Shown here in pieces: positions 34,739-47,407 of a DNA stretch of 64,000 nt (position 1 is its first letter; every line of letters starts with the position of its first letter). The notes beneath the pieces are model-generated. The model saw nothing but the letters and a program-made list of their open reading frames with translations. It did not search any database and was not told the DNA's origin. A program made the translations under genes and the position numbers. The stretch is from Sporolactobacillus mangiferae (GTDB taxonomy: Bacteria; Bacillota; Bacilli; Bacillales; Sporolactobacillaceae), in assembly GCF_023336505.1 (NCBI RefSeq), contig NZ_JAMAST010000003.1, forward strand, positions 62,001 through 126,000. Reading direction: 5' to 3'.

Positions 34739-35590
34739 TTAGTTTCCGGAATCTAGTGAGCTGCTGTCGATCTGGGAACCTTTATTTGGATCGCTTTTGG
34801 ATCCTTTTTCCGATTGACTTGGGCTTTTTGTGCTGCTCTGATCTTTGGTTTTTTCAGATGCCGACGCATTGGTCGGGGCAGCCTTTGCACCGACTGTAAC
34901 GGCCTTTACGTCTGAAGCGCTTTTATTCATGTAGTTTTCAGGATTGACCGGAAGATTGTTTTTACGAATTTCAAAGTGCAGGTGCACACCCATTGCCTTA
35001 TTCAGTGCTTCCGTACCTGCTGTTCCAATTTTTTCGCCTTGCGCTACTTCCTGGCCTTTTGCAACATCAATGGATCCGAGACTTTGATACATTGTTTCGA
35101 CACCGTCTTTATGTTTCAGTGTAACTTTGTATCCGAGCGTATCGTCTTTGGACGCTTCGGTTACTGTACCGCTCATCGCTGCTGTAACTGCAAACGATTT
35201 TTCATCATTCGCGCCAATGTTAATACCTGTATTTTGGACGTATGAATTGTTGTAGTTTACGAGAGCGGCTTGCTGATCTTCTTCAGTCCCTTTCACATCA
35301 TAGAATGGCTGAACTACGGAAGTATCCTTTGCCTCAGCTGGCCATTCAAAGACTTCATCACCGGCATTCTGTGCGTGGGGCGTCGGTTTGTTTTGATTAA
35401 AAACTGTCCGATCCTGTGCCTCCTGACCGGCTTTATCCGCACCGTTCATCTGAAAGAGCAGCACGCCGGTAAGTACGAGCGATGCGGCACATAGATAGAC
35501 TGCGGGATAGAACCAGCGCCGTTTTGCTAGTTTGCGAAGACCGGAAAGTTCTTTTTCCTGCGATTTGTTCTGATCTTTGTTCTCTGACAC
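34739..35590 (-). CDS. spoIIQ: Stage II sporulation protein Q (SpoIIQ)
   Basis: The 283-residue forespore membrane protein has a cytoplasmic N-terminus, one helix (about residues 32-46, VYLCAASLVLTGVLL) and an extracytoplasmic M23/LytM domain at residues 110-215. HxH is kept in GVHLHFEIRKNN, but the usual MYAHL histidine is SLG-type (MYQSLG), so the zinc site is incomplete, as known for SpoIIQ, which acts as a scaffold with SpoIIIAH in the engulfment channel. A Ser/Lys-rich tail follows. GTG start after AGGTGA. Forespore sigma-F control is expected from the family; I could not assign a clear promoter. Confidence 0.92.
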   Translation of the reverse strand: MSENKDQNKSQEKELSGLRKLAKRRWFYPAVYLCAASLVLTGVLLFQMNGADKAGQEAQDRTVFNQNKPTPHAQNAGDEVFEWPAEAKDTSVVQPFYDVKGTEEDQQAALVNYNNSYVQNTGINIGANDEKSFAVTAAMSGTVTEASKDDTLGYKVTLKHKDGVETMYQSLGSIDVAKGQEVAQGEKIGTAGTEALNKAMGVHLHFEIRKNNLPVNPENYMNKSASDVKAVTVGAKAAPTNASASEKTKDQSSTKSPSQSEKGSKSDPNKGSQIDSSSLDSGN

Positions 35591-35852
35591 TTTGTATCAC
35601 CTCAGCAACATTCTGATCAGAATCGCCAGGATCTATACATGTAAAATACGAAATTATGTCTTTTTTGTTAGAAAATTTATTAAATTAGTGAATGGATTAA
35701 AAGATTGGCTCTGTCACAGGGTTGTATTCCCTTTCACTTCAGATTGCCTATCATGAATCAGCCTGGAGCCTGGTTCTTAAATATTTTATAATAGAACTAA
35801 CAGCTTGTCTCAGCCTACTGGCTGGCATGGACATTCACAAGCTTCTAAATTA
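35591..35852. other. Intergenic region between spoIID and spoIIQ
   Basis: About 260 AT-rich bases with no gene. It should hold the spoIIQ promoter. A stretch GTATTTTAC ... CTGGCGATT on the minus strand has partial likeness to a sigma-F promoter but with imperfect spacing. Confidence 0.35.
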
Positions 35853-35886
35853 AACATAAAAGGCGCCTTTTCCGGCACCTTATGTT
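35853..35886 (-). terminator. Terminator of spoIID
   Basis: AACATA-AGGTGCC and GGCGCCT-TTATGTT pair around GGAAAA on the minus strand, ending in a T-containing tail. It begins 7 bases after the spoIID stop codon. Confidence 0.75.
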
Positions 35887-35892
35887 TTTCGC

Positions 35893-36885
35893 TTATTTTT
35901 TTGCAACCGTATTTGATTTTTGCGGTTTGACCGTCATTTTACTGATCCGGGTCCCCTGATAAAAATAGGTAAGAATCTGTTCGGCGCTTTTTCCTTCCCG
36001 CGCCATTCCCTGAGCACCGTACTGGCTCATGCCGACATCATGTCCGCTGCCAATGCTGTCTGCTGTAATCAGATCTCCTTTTTGTGTCAGCTGAAAGTCT
36101 GTTGAACTCAACTTCAGTTTTTCCCGAACCTGCCGCCCGGTAAATAACTTGCCGCCAATTTCAATATGAGCGATATGTCCGGTCGGCGTCCTTTGTACCT
36201 TGCTTCCCAGCTTGCCGCTTCGTCTGCTGAGCGTAACACCGAGTGACTGTTCGACGTTGCTGCGGGCCATGATTTTCTTATTTTTATATTTCGGAGACAG
36301 TTTATCCCAAGGACTATCGACCGAGCGCAGATAGGGCACTTCATTCTCCCAATAGTCGCCAGCATTTTCAGTTTGTCCATTGCTGGTGGAGAAAAATACC
36401 GGTGAAATCAGTTTTCCATTGTAAGTCACGACCTGGTTACGGGTTTCCCTGATCGCCTGCCTGATCTTTTTCATTTTCCAAGAATAGTCTTTCCCCCAGA
36501 TCTTCTTTAATTCCTCGGGGCTGTGGTACACTTGATTCTGTACCGTATCAGTCACACGTACATTAGAATCGTCAATGATTCGTGCCATGATATATGTACG
36601 TGCCGCAATTGCCTGTGCTTTAAGTGCCTCAATCCGAAATTTTGCCGGCATTTCTGAGCCAACGACACCGATTAAATACTCATCAAGATTCACTTGATCG
36701 GTCTGTTTCTGTGCGGATCGATATACTGAAATGCTGATTTGATTTTTCTGTGCCGCGTTTTGAGTTCTGCTGTTTTGCTGCTGCAGTTCTCCTGCTGCAC
36801 GATGTGTATAGGGCAGCACAACAACTGCAGGAACAACAATGATGACAAGTGCGAAGAGGACCAGGAGTATGGCGGCTTTCTTCAT
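35893..36885 (-). CDS. spoIID: Stage II sporulation protein D (SpoIID)
   Basis: The 330-residue protein has an N-terminal membrane anchor (residues 4-26) and an extracellular SpoIID domain. VGSEMPAKFRIEALKAQAIA (about residues 73-92) contains the catalytic glutamate of this lytic transglycosylase, and the C-terminal GSGHDVGMSQYGAQGMAREG is the other family block. It trims peptidoglycan during engulfment with SpoIIM and SpoIIP. ATG after GGAGG. It lies after murA as in B. subtilis, and mother-cell sigma-E control is expected from the family. Confidence 0.94.
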   Translation of the reverse strand: MKKAAILLVLFALVIIVVPAVVVLPYTHRAAGELQQQNSRTQNAAQKNQISISVYRSAQKQTDQVNLDEYLIGVVGSEMPAKFRIEALKAQAIAARTYIMARIIDDSNVRVTDTVQNQVYHSPEELKKIWGKDYSWKMKKIRQAIRETRNQVVTYNGKLISPVFFSTSNGQTENAGDYWENEVPYLRSVDSPWDKLSPKYKNKKIMARSNVEQSLGVTLSRRSGKLGSKVQRTPTGHIAHIEIGGKLFTGRQVREKLKLSSTDFQLTQKGDLITADSIGSGHDVGMSQYGAQGMAREGKSAEQILTYFYQGTRISKMTVKPQKSNTVAKK

Positions 36886-37034
36886 AAAGTTATTGCCTCC
36901 AGGAGATTGTGATAATATAAAATTATGTGCACTCCTTAGTAATTAGAACATGCTTCTATGTATTTTTTTAGATGGCTGGCATATTCTCTCTTTATATAGA
37001 CTGAAAATTCCGCTTATTATATTAAAAAATAAAA

Positions 37035-37064
37035 TGCACCCTGGATAATAAATATTCGGGTGCA
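37035..37064 (-). terminator. Terminator of murAA
   Basis: TGCACCC/GGGTGCA stem with a 16-base loop, followed on the minus strand by TTTTATTTTTT, 34 bases after the murA stop codon. Confidence 0.75.
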
Positions 37065-37097
37065 GATCATCAATATACTGATTTTAATGATATTCCA

Positions 37098-38429
37098 TCA
37101 TGCAAATTTTGGATTAATGCCAAGAGAACTGCCCAGTTCCTCAGATACAGCAACCGGCTGTTCGGCTTCACTAATGTTCACACGCTCGATATCAGCACCG
37201 AGTGCACGTAATTTCCCGGCCAGATCAACATATCCACGGTCAATGTGATGCAGGCGGCTGATTCGTGTATACCCTTTTGCCACAAGTCCCGCGATCACAA
37301 GCGCTGCTCCTGCACGGAGATCGGTAGCAGTCACTTCCGCCCCCTGAAGATCGCAGGAACCGTCGATAATTGCCGAACGTCCGTCAATTTTAATCGTTGC
37401 ATTCATTCTTCTGAATTCTTCAACATGCATGAATCGATTTTCGAAAACAGTTTCCGTAATCACTGATGTGCCTTGCGCCTTCAGCAGAAGTGCCATCATT
37501 TGCGCCTGAAGATCAGTTGGAAAGCCGGGGTGCGGCATGGTTTTGACGTCAACCGCCTGAAAATGGTCATTGCTGATGACACGCACACCAACGGATTCCT
37601 CTTCAACCGTGATGCCCATTTCACGCATCTTGGCGATCAGTGGGCGCAGATCTTCAATATCTGCATCTTCAATGAGCACGTTACCACCGGTAATTGCAGC
37701 CGCAATCATGTAAGTGCCCGCCTCAATCCGATCGGGAAGGATCGTGTGCTCCGCGCCGTGCATTTTTTCTACACCTTCGATAATTATTCTTCCCGAACCG
37801 GCGCCGCTGATCTTTGCACCCATCGCATTGAGGTATTGCGCCAGATTCACAATTTCCGGTTCGCGTGCCGCATTTTCAAGAACAGTCTCTCCTTCGGCAA
37901 GCGAAGCTGCCATTATAATGTTTTCCGTTGCACCGACACTTGGAAAATCCAGATAAATAACGGTTCCTTTCAACCTGCCGTCAACTTTTGCTTCGATCGA
38001 TCCGTTGCCAATGGTCACTTTGGCTCCCATCGCTTCAAAACCCTTCAGATGCTGATCGATAGGCCGGGATCCAATCGCACATCCGCCGGGCAGTGCAATC
38101 TTGGCATGACCAACTCTTGCGAGAAGCGGACCCATGACAAGAAAAGAAGCCCGCATTTTCCGGACATATTCAAACGGCGCCTCTGTAAACAGTTCCGCCA
38201 TTGCATTCACCATGATGGTTTTTTTGCTGTAATTCACCGATGTATTTAAATAACGCAAAACTTCATTTATCGTGTATACATCTGCGAGTTCCGGTACATT
38301 ATATATTTTGCTCGTGCCCTCAGAAGCAAGCATTGATGCGGCAATAACAGGAAGAACAGCGTTCTTTGCACCTTCAATTTTCACAGAGCCCGAAAGCCGT
38401 TTCCCTCCATGAACGATAATTTTTTCCAA
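37098..38429 (-). CDS. murAA: UDP-N-acetylglucosamine 1-carboxyvinyltransferase (MurAA)
   Basis: The 443-residue enzyme transfers enolpyruvate to UDP-GlcNAc, the first committed step of peptidoglycan synthesis. The catalytic cysteine loop reads [16 protein letters not shown], and [14 protein letters not shown] and [14 protein letters not shown] are family blocks. The best start is TTG 38429, six bases after GGAGGGG, which gives [14 protein letters not shown] like other MurA N-termini. It is one of two paralogues in the window, the other being at 59546, as in most Firmicutes. It is next to ywmB and spoIID. Confidence 0.94.
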   Translation of the reverse strand: MEKIIVHGGKRLSGSVKIEGAKNAVLPVIAASMLASEGTSKIYNVPELADVYTINEVLRYLNTSVNYSKKTIMVNAMAELFTEAPFEYVRKMRASFLVMGPLLARVGHAKIALPGGCAIGSRPIDQHLKGFEAMGAKVTIGNGSIEAKVDGRLKGTVIYLDFPSVGATENIIMAASLAEGETVLENAAREPEIVNLAQYLNAMGAKISGAGSGRIIIEGVEKMHGAEHTILPDRIEAGTYMIAAAITGGNVLIEDADIEDLRPLIAKMREMGITVEEESVGVRVISNDHFQAVDVKTMPHPGFPTDLQAQMMALLLKAQGTSVITETVFENRFMHVEEFRRMNATIKIDGRSAIIDGSCDLQGAEVTATDLRAGAALVIAGLVAKGYTRISRLHHIDRGYVDLAGKLRALGADIERVNISEAEQPVAVSEELGSSLGINPKFA

Positions 38430-38538
38430 ACTTTTCCCCTCCGCGTCCAATTATCTCTTCGCTCGATCCGGAACATTCTTCCGTGCCGCGTATTTTTCTG
38501 GATCAAATCAAAACGGCGTCACAGGAATTCGCTCCCGC

Positions 38539-39312
38539 TTAGTATTCCACCGTAATGATCGGTGAGCCAAGGACAATAATGGTCCGGTCTCCATCATTTC
38601 TCAAGGCTGCCTGAATGTTCATTTTTTTATTTTTTGTATAAATAGCGTTGTTCCATGCCTTAGTATATGCGGAAATTGATACAAAGGTTTTTTCTTGCAG
38701 TCGTTCAACAGGAGCGGCTGAAAAAAGGTCAAGATATCGCTTTCCTTCTTCAATCAGGGCAAGATTCATTTTAGCACTGCGATCCGCTTTTACACAAGTG
38801 TAGATATGCTCTTGTCCGTGAAAAATTTTTGGAATTTCTTCACGAATCTGCCGTTTGTTATTCGTCCATTCGGCCTGCTTAAATCGTTCACCATTTACAT
38901 GGTACAGTGTGACGGTCCGATAACGAGTTCCGATTGGATAGCCCATTACGCGTACAACCATTTCAGCATGGCTTCCGGGCAGTTTTCTTGTACCTTCCCA
39001 GCCAATCGTTCCATCGTGTGCCTGCAGTCTGTGCCATGCATAATCAGGCAACTCCCGCAGTTTATTCTTCACTTCACGATTAAACGCAGCATGCGTAATG
39101 CCTGCTGATCTTCCAGTCTCGCGAATGTAGACCGACCACTCTGTAACCTTTGCATGACTTGCTTCCAGCACATGAGCGAATTGCGCAACGCGTTCAAGAT
39201 CGCCAGTCTCATTTTGGCGATTTCGCTCTGCCGATACCCAATTCTGATTCGTTACTGGAAACATTTGCATCCCCAGAAAGATAAGGAAAATAAACAATAA
39301 TTTCCGTTTCAT
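38539..39312 (-). CDS. ywmB: YwmB family TATA-box binding-like protein
   Basis: The exported protein has about 257 residues from ATG 39312, behind AGAGGGGCGG. An N-terminal hydrophobic segment (KLLFIFLIFLGMQMF) serves as signal peptide or anchor. The remainder matches the YwmB family by length and by position between the DUF1146 gene and murAA, as in B. subtilis. The family has a fold likened to TATA-box binding proteins but no known function; the exported location argues against DNA binding. Confidence 0.85.
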   Translation of the reverse strand: MKRKLLFIFLIFLGMQMFPVTNQNWVSAERNRQNETGDLERVAQFAHVLEASHAKVTEWSVYIRETGRSAGITHAAFNREVKNKLRELPDYAWHRLQAHDGTIGWEGTRKLPGSHAEMVVRVMGYPIGTRYRTVTLYHVNGERFKQAEWTNNKRQIREEIPKIFHGQEHIYTCVKADRSAKMNLALIEEGKRYLDLFSAAPVERLQEKTFVSISAYTKAWNNAIYTKNKKMNIQAALRNDGDRTIIVLGSPIITVEY

Positions 39313-39404
39313 TGCGTCCGCCCCTCTCATGCCATCAGTATTGCCTGAAGCATGAGCAGGTCATACGCAGAATTTTTCGTCAAAATCAGACTTCAATTAT
39401 CGGC

Positions 39405-39638
39405 TTATTCGTACATTTGCGGCAGCATCAGAGACCAGATTGCATAATCAAGAAAAAACTTTGCAACCGGATAACTGACAGCAATGGCCAGCAGAACACA
39501 GAAAACTCTTGCCTGCAGGCTTTTCGGGTGTCGAAACATGACTTTAAGATTTACACTCTGCATCGCCCACCAGGTTAGAGCCAGAAAAGTCAGGTGAACA
39601 AAAATGCTGACCAATGCCTGAATACCAGAATTAACCAT
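39405..39638 (-). CDS. DUF1146 family membrane protein (YwzB)
   Basis: The 77-residue protein has two membrane helices (ALVSIFVHLTFLALTWWAM and VFCVLLAIAVSYPVAKFFLD). Length and the WWAMQSVNL stretch match DUF1146/YwzB. The start ATG 39638 is chosen over an earlier frame opening because of the family length and a GGTGG site upstream. The location between the atp operon and ywmB is conserved in Bacillales. Function is unknown. Confidence 0.82.
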   Translation of the reverse strand: MVNSGIQALVSIFVHLTFLALTWWAMQSVNLKVMFRHPKSLQARVFCVLLAIAVSYPVAKFFLDYAIWSLMLPQMYE

Positions 39639-40046
39639 CAACGAATGCCACCGCCTGTATTTATCGTTATTTGTATCATTTATTAAATGAAACAGACTTG
39701 TGCCGATTATGTAATGCCTAGTCCTTATCATTCAGACAATACAAAGTATTTCGCGGCACCAAGAGAAATTATGTATTCATCTCCTTATTTGTCATTTAAA
39801 CGTAATGTATTTTTAATGAATTGATAATGTTTTTGCCTGTGAACATTTTAACGCGTTTGAGCAAAAATAACCACACTTATTTTACAATGGACGCGGTTTT
39901 AGTATACTCGGTAATTCTGTACCATTTATAAACGGTTGAGCAGGTTCAAGTGTGCGCAATAAAAAAGCACAACGTGGCAGCAGGAAACGAAAAGCAAAGC
40001 CAATGGAAACATGTGCGTATACTAAAAAAAACGCTTAATATAAATT
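39639..40046. other. Intergenic region upstream of the DUF1146 gene
   Basis: About 400 AT-rich bases without a gene. It lies between the atp operon terminator and the DUF1146/ywmB genes and presumably contains their promoter; I could not place it reliably. Confidence 0.4.
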
Positions 40047-40079
40047 AAAGCCCCCCCTGAAAATCATGGGGAGGCTTTA
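40047..40079 (-). terminator. Terminator-like hairpin of the atp operon
   Basis: AAAGCCTCCCC and GGGGGGGCTTT form an 11-bp stem (one G-T pair) on the minus strand, 12 bases after atpC. The tail AATTTATATT is AT-rich but has no long T run. Confidence 0.75.
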
Positions 40080-40090
40080 TGAAATGTCGT

Positions 40091-40519
40091 TTATGCTTCC
40101 GGGACTGTGTCATTCAGTGCAGCAGTGGACAGTCTAAGTTCGGAGCGCTTCAGCTTTTTCAATGCTTCTGCATAACCCTCAGAAGTTTCATGCAGCGTGT
40201 CAAGCTGTTTCTCGGCTTCGGCTTTTGCTTTTTTTGCGCGTTCCACATCAATATCGGCCTTACGTTCGGCTGCTTCCGAAAGGATTGTAATTTTTTCACG
40301 GCTTACCTGAATAAAACCGCCATGAACGGCAACATAATCGACCTGTTTCTCGTCTTCATGCTTCAACCGGACCAGCGCGATTTCGAGAGGGGCAACAATC
40401 GGCAGATGGTGCGGCAAAATACCTAATTCACCGTTTTTAGACCGCACACATACCATATGGACGTCTCCCTCGTACACTTTGCCGGCAGGTGTGACAATAT
40501 CCGTATGCACCGTACTCAT
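40091..40519 (-). CDS. atpC: ATP synthase epsilon subunit
   Basis: The subunit has 142 residues from ATG 40519, preceded by GGAGG; the frame is open a little further upstream without a site. It has an N-terminal beta-sandwich (VHTDIVTPAGKVYEGDV, GELGILPHHLPIVAPLE) and a C-terminal helical hairpin. It sits in the central stalk of F1 and restrains ATP hydrolysis. It is the last gene of the operon, about 48 bp after atpD. Confidence 0.95.
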   Translation of the reverse strand: MSTVHTDIVTPAGKVYEGDVHMVCVRSKNGELGILPHHLPIVAPLEIALVRLKHEDEKQVDYVAVHGGFIQVSREKITILSEAAERKADIDVERAKKAKAEAEKQLDTLHETSEGYAEALKKLKRSELRLSTAALNDTVPEA

Positions 40520-40567
40520 CAGACAGCCTCCTTCATTAGGTCTGGGTGGTCGCACTTGCGACGCTTA

Positions 40568-41992
<1,425 letters not shown>

Positions 41993-42014
41993 TTAAGCTG
42001 TTTCTAACAATCGA

Positions 42015-42884
42015 TTATTCGAGAGCGGCTGCGCCGCCGACAATTTCAGTAATTTCCTGAGTAATTGCGGCCTGACGCGCACGGTTATAGGACAGAGACA
42101 AATGATCGATAATTTCGCTCGCATTATCCGAAGCGCTTCTCATCGCTGTCATGCGCGCGGCCTGTTCCGCTGCCTTCGCATCCAGCAGAGCACCATAAAT
42201 CTGTCCTTCCGCATAGAGCGGCAGAAGAGTTTCAAGCACCTCATCTTCATCTGGCTCATATACATATTCGACTTTCGCCGCAGGCTTGTTTTCCAAATCG
42301 GTCAATGGCAGCAGCTGTTTGTCCACCAGTGTCTGCGAAATTGCATTGACGAAGTGGTTATAGATCAGATGCAGTTCATCAATCTTCTTATTATCAAACA
42401 AGCTGATCACCTTTTTAGAAAAATCAAGCACATCATCAAAAGTGAGTGCATCCGGAATATCGGTTTTGCTCAATTCCACCGGATAGCCGCGCTTTTCAAA
42501 GAAACTCAGCCCCACTTTACCGGTCACGATCACCACATATTCGTCTTCAGACGCATGTTTTTCCTTGATCAGATTCTGCGTGTATTTCAGTACCGTGCTG
42601 TCATAAGCACCTGCAAGACCGCGGTTTTCCGTGATCACCAAATATGCAGTTTTCTTAACCGGCCGGCTGGCAAGCATCGGATGCTTGCTGCTCACGTCCT
42701 TAGTTATGGTACTTGCAATACTTGCGACAACCTCACGCAGCTGATCGGCATATGCGGAATAATCATGTGCGGTCGCCTGAGCACGATTCAGTTTTGCTGC
42801 CGCAACCATCTGCATTGCCTTGGTAATTTTACGCATCTGTTTGGTTGAGGCGATTTTTTCCTTTATATCACGCATTGAAGGCAT
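42015..42884 (-). CDS. atpG: ATP synthase gamma subunit
   Basis: The 289-residue protein is mostly two long helices at the ends that form the rotating shaft: an N-terminal MRDIKEKIASTKQMRKITKA and a C-terminal NRARQAAITQEITEIVGGAA. The middle ENRGLAGAYDS is a family block. It couples proton flow in Fo to catalysis. GGGTGG precedes the ATG. It is separated from atpA by an unusually long 289-bp gap containing a decayed repeat copy. Confidence 0.96.
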   Translation of the reverse strand: MPSMRDIKEKIASTKQMRKITKAMQMVAAAKLNRAQATAHDYSAYADQLREVVASIASTITKDVSSKHPMLASRPVKKTAYLVITENRGLAGAYDSTVLKYTQNLIKEKHASEDEYVVIVTGKVGLSFFEKRGYPVELSKTDIPDALTFDDVLDFSKKVISLFDNKKIDELHLIYNHFVNAISQTLVDKQLLPLTDLENKPAAKVEYVYEPDEDEVLETLLPLYAEGQIYGALLDAKAAEQAARMTAMRSASDNASEIIDHLSLSYNRARQAAITQEITEIVGGAAALE

Positions 42885-42889
42885 GTTCG

Positions 42890-43125
42890 TTCACCACCCT
42901 TGAAAACCCGTCTAATCTTAATTATGCCCAGGCACAACCAGTCAGAATCAGGCCAATCTTCACTAGAAATTTTGCCGACTGACAAGACTTGGTGCAGACA
43001 GAGACTTAACTGCACTTACACTAAAACGCCTCTAATGTTTTTGTTATCTGAACCTGGCTTCATCAAGCTCTTCGAAAAAAGCGAAAGCGCACTTATACTC
43101 TAATTTAAAAATTATATTTGGATAA
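42890..43125. repeat. Degenerate interspersed repeat R10 inside the atp operon
   Basis: GCGCACTTATACTCTAATTTAAAAATTATAT near 43087-43118 resembles the 3-prime block of R5 (GCACTTATACTATTTTCCTT ...). An upstream TAGAAATTTT near 42965 may be what is left of the 5-prime block. The gap between atpA and atpG is otherwise empty. The match is partial, so the boundaries are approximate. Confidence 0.45.
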
Positions 43126-43173
43126 ACAGTTGAATCAAATGCGTCTTTCATGTTCTTTTTTCATTTTTCAGGC

Positions 43174-44694
<1,521 letters not shown>

Positions 44695-45240
44695 TCACCC
44701 CTGTCTCCCTACTTTAATCTCCTGTTTGAAGCCTGCCAGCTTCCCGGCAATCGATCCATCATACAGACGGTCGCCGATACGAAGCTGAATGCCTCCAATG
44801 ATTGCTTTGTCAACATAAGCATGGATGCTCAACTTCTTGCCCAGTGCCGTGCCCAAACGATCCGCGAGCTCTTGCTGCTCCTGATCGTCCAGTGCAACAG
44901 CCGTTGTTATTGTGGCATCGAGTATGCCGCGTTTTTCGTTCGCCATACGTGTATAGGCTTCAAGCACATCTTCAATGATGGCTTCACGTTTGCGGTCGAT
45001 GAGCAATCTCAGCAGATTAAGGACTTCAACACCTGCCTGATTTTCAAACAGCTTGTTCACAAGTTCTTTTTTATTGTTACTGCTCACTTGAGGATGCATC
45101 AGAACGCGGCGGAGATCCTTGTGTTCATAAAGGCTTTCAGCTACGATACGAAGCTGAGACTCAATCACATCAACCGCATCACGTTCTTCTGCAACCTCGA
45201 AAAGTGCCTGAGCATAACGGTTCGCTACAATTTCGCTCAT
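44695..45240 (-). CDS. atpH: ATP synthase delta subunit
   Basis: The 181-residue peripheral-stalk subunit joins the b-subunits to the top of F1. It has the N-terminal helix bundle pattern NRYAQALFEVAEE and the C-terminal signature IIGGIQLRIGDRLYDGSIAG. It overlaps atpF by 4 bp, indicating translational coupling, and is followed closely by atpA. Confidence 0.95.
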   Translation of the reverse strand: MSEIVANRYAQALFEVAEERDAVDVIESQLRIVAESLYEHKDLRRVLMHPQVSSNNKKELVNKLFENQAGVEVLNLLRLLIDRKREAIIEDVLEAYTRMANEKRGILDATITTAVALDDQEQQELADRLGTALGKKLSIHAYVDKAIIGGIQLRIGDRLYDGSIAGKLAGFKQEIKVGRQG

Positions 45241-45722
45241 CGCTGATTCCCCACTTGCTCTATTAACTGATTAATTTCCTGAGCGTAATCTTTAGGATTG
45301 ATTTCCTTCTCAAGCACCTTAGACGCAAGCAAAACCGACAGATCAGCGACTTCATCGCGGATCGCAGCAATTGCCTTTTCTTTTTCAAGGGTAATCTCTT
45401 CATTTGCATCTTTAATCATCAGATCCGACCGATTTTTCGCTGCTTCGACAATTGCTTTTGCCTCTGCATTTGCGCGGCTCTTCGCCTGCTCAATCAGATC
45501 ATGCGATTCGCGGCGAACCTTGTCGAGCTCTGTTTTCTGCTCTTCAAGAAATTTTTGCGAATCTTCGCGGCTTTTCTCCGCTTCAGATATCTGGTTATTA
45601 ATATACTTTTTGCGCTTGTCCATAATTGCAACGACCGGACCGACCGCTTTCCAGGCTACAAGCGCCATCAATATCAGAAAGATCACTAATTGTGCAATGA
45701 TCGTTCCCAGATCAAATGACAT
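45237..45722 (-). CDS. atpF: ATP synthase b subunit
   Basis: The protein has 161 residues, with an N-terminal membrane helix (IIAQLVIFLILMALVAW) and a long charged helix that dimerises as the stator. ATG 45722 is chosen because GGGAG lies ten bases upstream; an earlier ATG at 45746 has a poorer site. It overlaps atpH. Upstream of it, repeat R5 occupies most of the 280-bp gap to atpE, an unusual interruption of this operon. Confidence 0.94.
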   Translation of the reverse strand: MSFDLGTIIAQLVIFLILMALVAWKAVGPVVAIMDKRKKYINNQISEAEKSREDSQKFLEEQKTELDKVRRESHDLIEQAKSRANAEAKAIVEAAKNRSDLMIKDANEEITLEKEKAIAAIRDEVADLSVLLASKVLEKEINPKDYAQEINQLIEQVGNQR

Positions 45723-45790
45723 CGCATCTGCACTCCCTTCGCTCATTTTTTATTGCCACGATTCGCTCATGTCATTCGAAAGTGCAGCAA

Positions 45791-45888
45791 TTAGAAAACT
45801 TGACTTTGCCAAGCCCCTGGCGAAGGCAAAGACCTAGTTGCACTTATACTATTTTCCTTAAAATTTATATACTTACTCATAGTATAAG
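45791..45888. repeat. Interspersed repeat copy R5 inside the atp operon
   Basis: It starts TTAGAAAACTTGACTTTGCC, then AAGCCCCTGGCGAAGGCAAAG, and ends with a perfect 10-bp inverted repeat CTTATACTAT ... ATAGTATAAG. It is a short form without the GC-rich middle module. It lies between atpE and atpF in the operon transcript. Confidence 0.85.
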
Positions 45889-46003
45889 AAAACACGGTGA
45901 GACCATGCCTCTTGGCATTACCCGTAGATAGTATGGTATATCCTTCTATTATTCCCGATTTGTACAAGAAAATGGGGGCAATAATCCCCCAGCTGCTTCC
46001 TCA

Positions 46004-46291
<288 letters not shown>

Positions 46292-47035
46292 TCAGTCTGC
46301 GGACACCTTCTGTCCGATGTAAACCATAGCCAGCACGGTAAAGATGTAGGCCTGAATACAACCTACGAATATTGAGAAACCCATCCAAACTAAAAGCGGC
46401 GCTGCAGTCAGGTATAATGTACCTTCACGCAGAATCAAGATCAGCACCTCGCCAGCAAAAATATTTGCCCAAAGACGAGCCGCATGCGTGACCGGCTTGG
46501 CCAATTCATCAATGATGTTGAATGGAAGCATCCACCAGTATGGTTTAAAATAATCTTTTGCATAAGCAAGCGGATGTTTCACTGCGCCGGCAAAATGCGA
46601 ATAAAGCATGACAGCGCCGGCCATTGCAAAGGTCACATTAAGATCCGAAGTCGGCGACTTGAACCAACTGACCGAGTGGTTTGCCGCTTCCAGTGCAGAA
46701 GCAGTCAGCCCCAGTGACGGAATCGGCCCAGTCACTTCTGTCGTAACAATGACAATGACTCCGAGCAGGTTGGCAATCATAATAAAAAGAAAGGTAGTCA
46801 TTGCAAAACTAATGTATTTCAATGATTCTTTCTTTTCCATCATAATTCCGGTAATGCCGCTGATAAAATCGATAATATACTCCAGCATATTCTGTCTGCC
46901 GGTAGGCCTGATGCTCAGACGCCGCGCCAGAAGTGTCACAAGTATATACACAATCACAGCTGTAACAAGGCTTCCGATAATGACTGTAAGATCAAATGTC
47001 AGCCCCATAAATTTCACTTTCGGAGTCAGATCCAT
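46292..47035 (-). CDS. atpB: ATP synthase a subunit
   Basis: The 247-residue membrane stator subunit has about five to six helices. The helix with the essential arginine is in KPVTHAARLWANIFAGEVLI (about residues 180-199), followed by an FTVLAMVYIGQ end. It provides the two proton half-channels against the c ring. The ATG follows AAAGGGGGG. It is the first standard Fo gene after an AtpI/AtpZ-like gene and a 365-bp gap. Confidence 0.96.
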   Translation of the reverse strand: MDLTPKVKFMGLTFDLTVIIGSLVTAVIVYILVTLLARRLSIRPTGRQNMLEYIIDFISGITGIMMEKKESLKYISFAMTTFLFIMIANLLGVIVIVTTEVTGPIPSLGLTASALEAANHSVSWFKSPTSDLNVTFAMAGAVMLYSHFAGAVKHPLAYAKDYFKPYWWMLPFNIIDELAKPVTHAARLWANIFAGEVLILILREGTLYLTAAPLLVWMGFSIFVGCIQAYIFTVLAMVYIGQKVSAD

Positions 47036-47253
47036 GATTTTCCCCCCTTTAGCCGAGAAAGTCGCATTACTGCGTTTTTACATAAAAAACTTATCATTAC
47101 CGCCTGTGGGCAACGAGGCACCAGAAGCACAAAAACCAGTATGGATCATTAAGTTGCATACACTCAATGCATCGAACAGGACCTTCTGAACAAAGACGGT
47201 TCTATGTAAAATTCGATTACTGACCGTTGCCCTTCTGAACCCGGCATTCTGCC

Positions 47254-47407
47254 ATCTTCAGGCAAAGCAAATGAAATATATATTAAACTGATTCATCCAC
47301 CAGGAGGAAAGCCGCTGGCCAGCGATCTCACCGGTTTCAAAAATCAGATTAATCCAAGAGTCGTCATGCAGGCGATCATGGCACAAGCGCATGAAGCCTA
47401 CTATTGA
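47254..47407 (+). other. Orphan coding-like frame opposite the atp operon
   Basis: The plus strand between atpB and atpZ is open for about 50 codons with plausible codon use: SSGKANEIYIKLIHPPGGKP, then LASDLTGFKNQINPRVVMQA and a TGA at 47405-47407. There is no start codon or ribosome site, and the frame overlaps the last codons of atpZ on the other strand. It may be a relic of a gene or chance. The rest of the 365-bp gap (47036-47400) shows no classical atpI gene. Confidence 0.3.

Noticed and set aside
37473-38249. 258-codon plus-strand frame opposite murAA
   Set aside because: It lies wholly within the intact murAA gene on the other strand and has no recognisable motif.
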